From S015-6 sp964479535 (GTDB lineage Bacteria > Desulfobacterota > DSWW01), in the NCBI GenBank assembly GCA_964479535.1, contig CAYZMM010000018.1, positions 1 to 64,000 on the forward strand: a DNA stretch of 64,000 bases, read 5' to 3'. Shown piece after piece: positions 57,917-64,000 of the stretch (position 1 is its first letter; each line of letters opens with the position of its first letter). The notes beneath the pieces were generated by a model that saw nothing but the letters and a program-made list of their open reading frames with translations, made no database searches and was not told where the DNA came from. Both the position numbers and the translations under genes were made by a program.

Positions 57917-58939
57917 TTACACATCCAATTCGGCAAAGGCGTGCATGAAGGCTTCCACATTTTCCAAGGGGACATCCGCCATCAACCGGTGTGAAGGTGC
58001 AATCAAGAGGCCGGTGCCCTCCGGGGCCAGAGTCGATGCCGCATCCCGGACGGCAATGCGAACCTCATCCGGTGTGCCCAGGCTCATGACCGATTGGGTC
58101 GACACCCCTCCGTAGTAGGCGAGGCTGTCGCGGAAGGTCCTGCGCAGCCAGGCATGATCCGTCGCCTCCGGCTGCACCGGGTTGAACACGGTCAAGCCGA
58201 TTTCGACCAAGTCCGGCATGATCTCCGCGATGTCTCCGTCGGAATGCATGATCACGGGGAGCCCTGCCTCGCGGAAGGGAGCGAACATGCGAGCCAGCCG
58301 GGGCTTGATCATCCGGCGCCAGAGCTTCGGGGAGAAGAGCATGTTCTTCTGGGCGCCGTAGTCGTCACCGAAGTAGCCTCCATCCACGCCGAGATCCAGA
58401 AACCTCTTGATGAGCACGAGCTGAATGTCCACGATCCGGTCGAACAGGGCCTCCACGAAGTCGGGATCCGTGACGAAGTCCATGTTCAGAGCTTCGAAAC
58501 CTCTCAGCGACCAGGCCCGCTCGTACAGGCAGAAGCCGAAGTTGGGCGTGACGAAATGGCGTCCCTTGTCCTCGTCGATGGTCTTCCCAGCCCTGGTGAG
58601 CAGATCCGGGGCATGCGGGTCCGGCCACGTGAGGCCGTCGAGATCCTTGCTTCCGGCCAGGGGCGAGTCGGCGGGCCAGTAGCCCTCGATCCGCGTGTCC
58701 CAGCCCACGCCCCACCCGTCGTATCGGACCCTGCCGTCCTCGCTCAGACGAACCTCATGGTCGAGATCGATCCGGAGCATGTGGTTGCCGAGCCGGTCGG
58801 GCAGTTCGCCGGGAGAAACCCCGAAGTGCGTGCACAGGATGTCGCCCATCTCCGCAGTGTAGTTGATCTGAGTGGGGATTCGATCGACGGGTTGGTGTGT
58901 GAGTGCCCGCCGCATTCGCTGCTTGTGAGTCAGGGGCAT
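57917..58939 (-). CDS. Uroporphyrinogen decarboxylase-like (UroD/MtaA superfamily) protein
   Basis: 340 residues. ALTHQPVDRIPTQINYTAEM matches the UroD-like opening; DLGVDGGYFGDDYGAQKNMLFSPKLWRRMIKPRLARMF and GLPVIMHSDGDIAEIMPDLVEIGLTVFNPVQPEA are the superfamily's middle and C-terminal blocks. The HSDGD motif, with acidic residues in place of a zinc Cys, resembles the many uncharacterised UroD-like proteins of carbohydrate or methyl-transfer contexts, not heme-pathway HemE. GGGAGG precedes the ATG at somewhat long spacing. It forms a tight pair with galK. Confidence 0.8.
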   Translation of the reverse strand: MPLTHKQRMRRALTHQPVDRIPTQINYTAEMGDILCTHFGVSPGELPDRLGNHMLRIDLDHEVRLSEDGRVRYDGWGVGWDTRIEGYWPADSPLAGSKDLDGLTWPDPHAPDLLTRAGKTIDEDKGRHFVTPNFGFCLYERAWSLRGFEALNMDFVTDPDFVEALFDRIVDIQLVLIKRFLDLGVDGGYFGDDYGAQKNMLFSPKLWRRMIKPRLARMFAPFREAGLPVIMHSDGDIAEIMPDLVEIGLTVFNPVQPEATDHAWLRRTFRDSLAYYGGVSTQSVMSLGTPDEVRIAVRDAASTLAPEGTGLLIAPSHRLMADVPLENVEAFMHAFAELDV

Positions 58940-59184
58940 GCCGGCAACACCTCCCGAGGATGATCGATGGAGCTTCAGATTATCACGGACCTGGACTTTT
59001 GAACAGTCCGATCCGTCTTCTTGAGAAGGGGAGGACTCCGGGATAGCGTTGCCCGAGGGAGTGCAGGCCGGGTCTTTCGGGCAGGCGCTTTCTCTCAACG
59101 CAGGTCGTGGATTGGGTTGGTCTCAAGCGGTGGATGCGTTCGACCTAGTGCTTGTCCCCTTGAGGGGGCACCTTTACAGGTCCG

Positions 59185-59877
59185 TCAACCCCTTTCGGAA
59201 GCCTTTGGGCCGGGTCTTCGGCCGAGCCACACCTCTGTGTACTCTCTGAATCGGGCGTACAGGTCGTCCGTAAGACGCCGGATCAGACCCTCCACGTCTT
59301 GTTCCACCTCGTGGAGCATGCGGCTGTTGTGCAAACTGATGATGCCGTTCGTGTCGCACCAGAGCTGGATGAAGAGATAGCGGGCTTCCTCGTCGGTGAA
59401 GTCCGCTACGTCGGCATACATCTCCTTGAGCACCCTGGCATAAATGTAGAGCGGCTGAAGGGCGATTTCCTTCTCACGGGCCGCGATCGCCTCCAGTTCC
59501 GTGCCTACACAACCGAAATACCGCGGCACGTGCCGGTTCACGAACATGACGTCGTAGTAGTCCGGGTACTCGATTCCGAAGCGGATCTGGCGTTCCAGCA
59601 TGGCGCGGGCACGCTCGTGAGGCTCGTCGTGCTCCTCGTAGGCCTCCTCGAACATCTGGGCCACCATCTGAAAGCCATGGATCCGTATCGCGAAATAGAG
59701 CTCGTCTTTGCTGGTGTAGTAGTTGTAGATCGTCGTTGCGGTAATTCCGAGTCGCGAGGCGATCTTCCGCATGCTCAGGTTCTCGAAACCCTCCTCGATG
59801 ACGATCTGAAGGGCCGTTTCCAAAATCCTCTCCTTGACAGCGTTCACTTCCGCTTCGGTCCGTGCCGGTCTGGTCAT
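59185..59877 (-). CDS. TetR-family transcriptional regulator
   Basis: 230 residues. RILETALQIVIEEGFENLSMRKIASRLGITATTIYNYYTSKDELYFAIRIHGF is the HTH domain. The C-terminal ligand domain resembles the TetR_C group of fatty-acid-type regulators. It lies downstream of the glycoside hydrolase debris and upstream, by a 245-base gap, of the UroD-like/galK pair, which it might control. No operator was found. Confidence 0.9.
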   Translation of the reverse strand: MTRPARTEAEVNAVKERILETALQIVIEEGFENLSMRKIASRLGITATTIYNYYTSKDELYFAIRIHGFQMVAQMFEEAYEEHDEPHERARAMLERQIRFGIEYPDYYDVMFVNRHVPRYFGCVGTELEAIAAREKEIALQPLYIYARVLKEMYADVADFTDEEARYLFIQLWCDTNGIISLHNSRMLHEVEQDVEGLIRRLTDDLYARFREYTEVWLGRRPGPKASERG

Positions 59878-59895
59878 GCCCCGTCCTTGCCTTCC

Positions 59896-60159
59896 TCAAT
59901 GCATGGAGTCGTTGATCGCCTTGATCTCCGCCGGATCCACCAGCGGATTGCGGTCGGGGTCGACGAGGGCGCCGGTTTCCTGATACTGCTCGTTGAACTG
60001 GGTGTAGCAGAAGCCCTGGATGTGGTCCTGCTCCATGAGCAATTCGGTTTGGGCACGATGGATGTCGAGGAAACCCGGCTCCCGGGTGCTGCCTTCACCG
60101 TATTCACTGATGACGATCGGCTGACCCTGATAGGCGTGATGCTTGACAAGGGGGTTCAA
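59896..60159 (-). pseudogene. C-terminal fragment of a GH2-type glycoside hydrolase
   Basis: 87 residues. GQPIVISEYGEGSTREPGFLDIHRAQTELLMEQDHIQGFCYTQFNEQYQETGALVDPDRNP is the end of a GH2 barrel, with the nucleophile region SEYGE and the YTQ(F/L)xDxxxE(xx)G tail. The barrel start and sugar-binding domains are missing. The upstream sequence changes frame at a run of C near 60155, and beyond about 60260 it becomes antisense to an unrelated remnant. The N-terminal part of a related protein is found at 61738-62411. Confidence 0.75.
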
Positions 60160-60260
60160 TGTGCTCGACCTTGCCGGAGTCGATGTCCAGCACGAGGCTC
60201 TTCGCGGATTGCGTGCTCCGTTCCAGCCCGATTGCGTACATGCACTCCTCGGGTCAATCT

Positions 60261-60470
60261 GAAGTCGGAAGTTACATCTCGATCGCCCTGGACAGCTCGA
60301 ACTGCGTCCACATCAGCTACAGGGATGATACGAACGACGACCTCAAGTATGCCCACAATGCCTGTCCTGACAACGACCGCGACGGCTAGGATGATCCGGG
60401 CTGTGGCGGAGATGATTGCGACGATACCGACCCAGACGTGAACTCTGGGGCATCAGAGAATTGCAATAAA
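60261..60470 (+). pseudogene. Remnant of a surface protein (beta-propeller repeat plus MopE-type metal motif)
   Basis: On the plus strand VGSYISIALDSSNCVHISYRDDTNDDLKYA is one copy of the YxSIALDSxxxxHISYYD repeat of bacterial surface propellers. After a TAG stop at 60387 the same frame continues as DDPGCGGDDCDDTDPDVNSGASENC, a MopE-like Asp/Cys metal-binding motif. The stop and the lack of a start or continuation show that it is broken. It overlaps the 3' tail of the GH53 ORF on the other strand. Confidence 0.7.
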
Positions 60471-61741
60471 AAGGCATCCATAGAGCTTAAGGCATTTCCC
60501 TGAAAGTCGAACAGGGTCAGGTCATCCCATTCATCTTCCCACTTCTTTTCATAATTAGCATATACGCCTGGCACAGGATACCATTCCGGTTCCCACCAAA
60601 AAATACCAATTCCTCGATTATCTGGTACTGTATGGATATCATAGATGAACTGTTTGATAAAATCATACTGGCCCTCTGGAGAAACCGGATAACGATCACC
60701 TGGCCCCCCTAAATAGCCAACGATCTCATCGTGATAGAGATTGGGCGTGGAATCGCCGTTCTCCTCTGTCCAGGGATAGGCCGTTTCGCATACGAGGATA
60801 TCCTTATTGAATTTTTCAGCCAGATAATTCATTCGCTCTTTACATAAGTCCAGGCCAGAGCTAATTCCCAGGCGTGCTTTAATGAGATAACCGACAAGTG
60901 CAAGGAGGTCGCTCATTTCATCCACATTATGCCACGATTGCAAACCCTGCCAAGGATAGGCTGATATTCCGATGATATCAAAATCAGCGCCGCGCTTTTG
61001 AATCTGATTTAGAAAGAATTCATTGTTTGTTTTGAACCCATCAGCCAGCTGAACAACCGTTTTTGTTTTTGGACTTACTTCTTTAACAGCCTGAATACCT
61101 TTTTTAAAGAAATTGGCAAGATTATCCCATTCATCATATATAATGATATTATCCCATTCATCATAACCCCATACAACCTTGCCATATGGTGCAAGCAATC
61201 CACCATCTACTTCATTTCCTATTTGAACCCAATCTGGAGTAGCCCCATTGTTTTTCAATTCAGTCATGATGTTCTTTGTGTAATCGTATACCGAATCAGC
61301 AAGCTGGGCGGCATCCTGGCCCTCCCAGGCTCGAGGAATCGACCCCTTAAAAAACCCATCATTATAAAAGATATCAACCATCAGCCTAAAGCCCTTTTTC
61401 TTCACTCGTACAGAGGCCTCTACCAGATGGGCAAGATCATTGTATCCGGCAGGATTATCCGGCTGATGCCATGTCATCAGGCGGATGGCATTAAATCCAT
61501 GATTTTTTAGGATGTCAAGAAGAGGTTGGGCAATACCATTATGCTTCCAGACAGCGCCTGCCTCCTCAAGTTCCAGCCAGTAGCTGATATCTGCTCCCTT
61601 GATGAAAGTCGCGTCTGCCGGCGGCTCGGCCGGAGGAATATGATCCTCTCCACAGCCTTGAAGCACTCCCAATAGTATTAAGCTAAGGATAATTATTGGT
61701 GCAAGTAAAAATATCATTAAATGTTTAACTAATTCTTTCAT
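60386..61741 (-). CDS. GH53 endo-beta-1,4-galactanase, lipoprotein
   Basis: 451 residues from the ATG at 61741, eight bases after AGGAGG. The signal peptide ends in LLGVLQGCGED, a lipobox. The GH53 domain follows: FIKGADISYWLELEEAGAVW, NAIRLMTWHQPDNPAGYND, WVQIGNEVDGG with the acid/base Glu, and ILVCETAYPWTEENGD with the nucleophile. It cleaves beta-1,4-galactan. Base composition is far more AT-rich than that of neighbouring genes, indicating recent transfer. YDEWDN is duplicated in tandem. The last 20 residues, after DAFLLQF, are antisense to the MopE-like remnant, so the natural end has been replaced. Confidence 0.88.
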   Translation of the reverse strand: MKELVKHLMIFLLAPIIILSLILLGVLQGCGEDHIPPAEPPADATFIKGADISYWLELEEAGAVWKHNGIAQPLLDILKNHGFNAIRLMTWHQPDNPAGYNDLAHLVEASVRVKKKGFRLMVDIFYNDGFFKGSIPRAWEGQDAAQLADSVYDYTKNIMTELKNNGATPDWVQIGNEVDGGLLAPYGKVVWGYDEWDNIIIYDEWDNLANFFKKGIQAVKEVSPKTKTVVQLADGFKTNNEFFLNQIQKRGADFDIIGISAYPWQGLQSWHNVDEMSDLLALVGYLIKARLGISSGLDLCKERMNYLAEKFNKDILVCETAYPWTEENGDSTPNLYHDEIVGYLGGPGDRYPVSPEGQYDFIKQFIYDIHTVPDNRGIGIFWWEPEWYPVPGVYANYEKKWEDEWDDLTLFDFQGNALSSMDAFLLQFSDAPEFTSGSVSSQSSPPQPGSS

Positions 61742-62411
61742 ACGCATACCCTCCTTTTCTTGATGATGTTCTGTACGGCCGACACCTCCTCCCCGTCCGG
61801 CGATGTGGCGACGGCGGTTACGGTGGCCTCTCCCTCTCCGCCGGCGAGGCGGAGGACGAGGCGCACCTCCCCCGTGGCCAGATCGGGATAGGCCTTGTAG
61901 CTCTCCAGCAAATGCTCTTCCACATCGAAACGAAACGGGTTGTAGCCGCCGTTGTGCTCACCCAGGTAGACCCCGTTCAGCCAGACCTTCGCCCGGTAGT
62001 CTGCGGCCCCGAAGTTGAGAAGCGTGCGGCCGGGCGTGGCGGGAAGCCCGTCCTGGAAACGCCTGGCGTACCAGACCACGCGTGGCGGGTGGATGTCAGC
62101 GATTCCCGAGGCGATGGATTCCACGCAGTAAGGCACGTTGATCTTCTTGGAGAAGGCAGGGTTCTGGGCCCATCCGCTCGAAAGGCCCACATCCTGAGCG
62201 TCGTACTCGAAGTCCCATTCCCCGACCAGAGACTGGAAGCCCTCTCTTGCCATGTCGGGGCGATAGTATTGCCCTAAAGCCTCCAGGTCGGCCGGGCTGC
62301 CCTGGGCCCGAGTGCCCTGTGTGGCGTCGAGGCCAGGATCAGGGCGAAAAAAAGAGCGAAGACACGAGGAAGGATCGGAATCAGAACAGAGGGTTTGTGG
62401 GAAGCCTTCAT
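61738..62411 (-). pseudogene. N-terminal fragment of a GH2-type glycoside hydrolase, frameshifted
   Basis: A signal peptide (VLIPILPRVFALFFALILAS) starts at an ATG at 62411. The mature sugar-binding domain (LVGEWDFEYDAQDVGLSSGW, then RVVWYARRFQDGLPATPGRTLLNFGAADYRAKVWLNGVYLGEHNGGYNPF) lies in another frame, so an indel falls near 62330. The protein breaks off after about 200 residues, where the sequence enters the GH53 leader and its ribosome site. The catalytic barrel is missing; the C-terminal end of a GH2 is at 59896. Confidence 0.78.
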
Positions 62412-62663
62412 TGCCAATCCTACTGCAGGTGAGTGTTTCCGAATTCTTGTCCAATAGTACATACCAATGTTTCATTAACCTGTATGACGCTGTTAAAGTT
62501 AACAGTGTAATCAGCCTTTGTCAAGAACAAAACCGGACCGCCGGAAACTCTCTTCCTCTATTGGGCTGGAAGCTGGCATTCGGACGAATAATCGTAGGAA
62601 CGAGATTTGTCGGCCGTCAATGCAGACAGCCTAATAGAACGGTGTGACGAAAAAGTGGAGATT

Positions 62664-63869
62664 TTAGACCCTCAGGTTCTCGAACACGGTGGCGACACCG
62701 AGCCCCCCGCCGCAGCAGGATCCGAAGACCCCGTACTTGCCGCCGGTCCGGATCAGGTGCCGCATGGCGAACATGCCGATCCGGGCGCCGGACGCGCCGT
62801 TCGGGTGGCCGAAGGCGATGGCGCCGCCCATGGGATTCCACTTCTCCATGTCGATGATGACGCCGGTATGCTTTTCGATCTCCTTGATCACCGCAAGGTT
62901 CTGAACGGCAAAGGCCTCGTTGCACTCCATCACGTCCATGTCATCCATGGTGAGGCCCGCCCGTTTCACGGCCATGGGGATGGCGTAGGCCGGGGCGATG
63001 CCCATGATCTTCGGGTCGCAGCCGCAGTCGGCTCCGCTCAGCCATCTCGCCATGGGCTCGTATCCGAGGTCCTTCGCCTTCTCCGCCGTCATCATGAGCA
63101 CGAATGCGGCGCCGTCGTTGCGACCCGAGGCGTTGCCGGCCGTGACGGTTCCGTCCTTGAAGACGGGCTTGAGCTTCCTGAGACCTTCCAGGGTGGTGTC
63201 GGGCCGGGGGTGCTCGTCCCTGTCAAAGACGATTTCCGGCGTCTTCCGGGTTGCGGGGATCGTGACCGGGACGTACTCCTCGTCGAAGCAGCCCTTGCTC
63301 ATGGCCTCCCCGGCCCTCAGCTGGCTGTTGCAGGCAAACTCGTCGGAGGCTTCCCGCGGGGTGTCGTACATCTTCTGGAGGTTCTCGGCCGTCTGGATCA
63401 TGCCGATGGAGTCCTCGGCCGAGGGCGCCAGCATCTGCTGTACGGCGGTGGGGGGAGTGAGCTTGAAGGGCTCCTGCGCCATGGAGAACTTGGCGAACAT
63501 CTGGCTGTAAGACTCGGACCCGCCCGCGATGATGATTTCCGCCTGTCCGGAAAGGATCTTCCCGGCCGCATGATTGATGGAGTCGATGGCGGAGCCGCAC
63601 TGCATTTCCACATAAGAGGCCGACGTTTCGATGGGCAACATGGAATCGATGACGGCCCAGCGTGCCGGGTTCAGGGCCTGCATACAGTGGGAGGCGCTGC
63701 CGAGCATCACGGTGTCGACGAAGGCCTTTTCGTGGACCTTCGTCTTCTCCAGCAGGCCGTCGATGCCGAGGCTTGCGAGCTTCGATGTGAAGATGTGCTT
63801 CAGGGTGCCGCCCATTCTGCCGAAGGGTGTGCGCACTGCATCCACGATCACGACCTGTTTCTCTGCCAT
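62664..63869 (-). CDS. Acetyl-CoA C-acyltransferase (thiolase)
   Basis: 401 residues. VVIVDAVRTPFGRMGG starts the thiolase fold, YVEMQCGSAIDSINHAA carries the nucleophilic Cys, WNPMGGAIAFGHPNGASGARI the catalytic His, and YGVFGSCCGGGLGVATVFE the second Cys. It performs beta-ketoacyl-CoA thiolysis or its reverse, unlike the two Cys/His-less proteins at 48452 and 49608. AGGAGGAATT precedes the ATG. It is the last gene in the window; no partner genes are seen before the window edge. Confidence 0.95.
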   Translation of the reverse strand: MAEKQVVIVDAVRTPFGRMGGTLKHIFTSKLASLGIDGLLEKTKVHEKAFVDTVMLGSASHCMQALNPARWAVIDSMLPIETSASYVEMQCGSAIDSINHAAGKILSGQAEIIIAGGSESYSQMFAKFSMAQEPFKLTPPTAVQQMLAPSAEDSIGMIQTAENLQKMYDTPREASDEFACNSQLRAGEAMSKGCFDEEYVPVTIPATRKTPEIVFDRDEHPRPDTTLEGLRKLKPVFKDGTVTAGNASGRNDGAAFVLMMTAEKAKDLGYEPMARWLSGADCGCDPKIMGIAPAYAIPMAVKRAGLTMDDMDVMECNEAFAVQNLAVIKEIEKHTGVIIDMEKWNPMGGAIAFGHPNGASGARIGMFAMRHLIRTGGKYGVFGSCCGGGLGVATVFENLRV

Positions 63870-64000
63870 TGGAATTCCTCCTCATGGGTGTGGGGAGCCG
63901 GTCCAGCCGGGGCTCGATATCCACGGACCGGTTCTTTATTCCATTTTTTCTGGTCCTTGGCAAGGGACGACCGGAAGATGGGCGGCAACGTCGAATGAGG

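Overview
The window looks like chromosomal DNA of an anaerobic, GC-rich bacterium, most likely a Desulfobacterota/deltaproteobacterial fatty-acid or aromatic-acid oxidiser (inference). The main reasons are an etfA-etfB pair followed by a membrane ETF:quinone oxidoreductase of the NarI/HdrD type, several acyl-CoA dehydrogenases, crotonases, thiolase-fold enzymes and dienoyl-CoA-reductase-type flavoproteins, and a sigma-54-controlled NAD-linked formate dehydrogenase operon. GC richness produces many long antisense ORFs, which are left out.

Layout. 1-2.6 kb: a MITE-like repeat, a PP2C phosphatase and a convergent divergent-RelA/SpoT-like protein. 2.7-10.2 kb: Old-Yellow-Enzyme reductase, etfA, etfB, membrane ETF oxidoreductase and acyl-CoA dehydrogenase, a likely electron route from acyl-CoA to quinone. 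10.3-12.9 kb: arsenic-type operon (ArsR-like regulator, ArsM methyltransferase, MFS transporter) behind a clear promoter and operator. 13-14.7 kb: HTH/nucleotidyltransferase pair and a crotonase. 15.1-25.5 kb: histidine kinase, NtrC-type activator, a textbook -24/-12 promoter, then response regulator, NuoE-like, NuoF-GltD fusion and Cys-type formate dehydrogenase. The response regulator and the dehydrogenase share a similar C-terminal module.

26.3-35.2 kb: an integrated element in tRNA-Leu(UAA), bounded by a 61-bp att duplication. It carries a tyrosine integrase, an AlpA-like regulator, a DUF3987-type helicase, a CHC2/TOPRIM primase and a P27-like small terminase, but no structural genes and no large terminase. 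This is the architecture of a phage satellite (PICI-like). Its distal end has a cold-shock protein, an HExxH peptidase and an opposite-strand ParB-linker-like tandem repeat ORF.

35.2-39.1 kb: sirtuin, B12-type radical SAM protein, exported protein, two more copies of the MITE family, and a cold-shock gene preceded by a terminator-like hairpin. 39.2-46.4 kb (minus strand): acyl-CoA dehydrogenase, crotonase, nitronate-monooxygenase-like protein, second dienoyl-CoA-type reductase, SDR, universal stress protein and ATC-hydrolase-like protein. 47.1-53.9 kb (plus strand): TetR, PHP protein, two thiolase-fold proteins that have lost the catalytic Cys and His, an SCP2-SCP2-DUF35 fusion, a second DUF35 protein and a second nitronate-monooxygenase-like enzyme. 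This resembles an Ltp2/DUF35-like carbon-carbon cleavage set for a hydrophobic CoA substrate (inference). 53.9-64 kb: VapBC-type pair, DUF3604 lipoprotein, galactokinase, UroD-like protein, TetR, a mosaic of broken glycoside hydrolase and MopE-like fragments around a low-GC GH53 galactanase, and a canonical thiolase.
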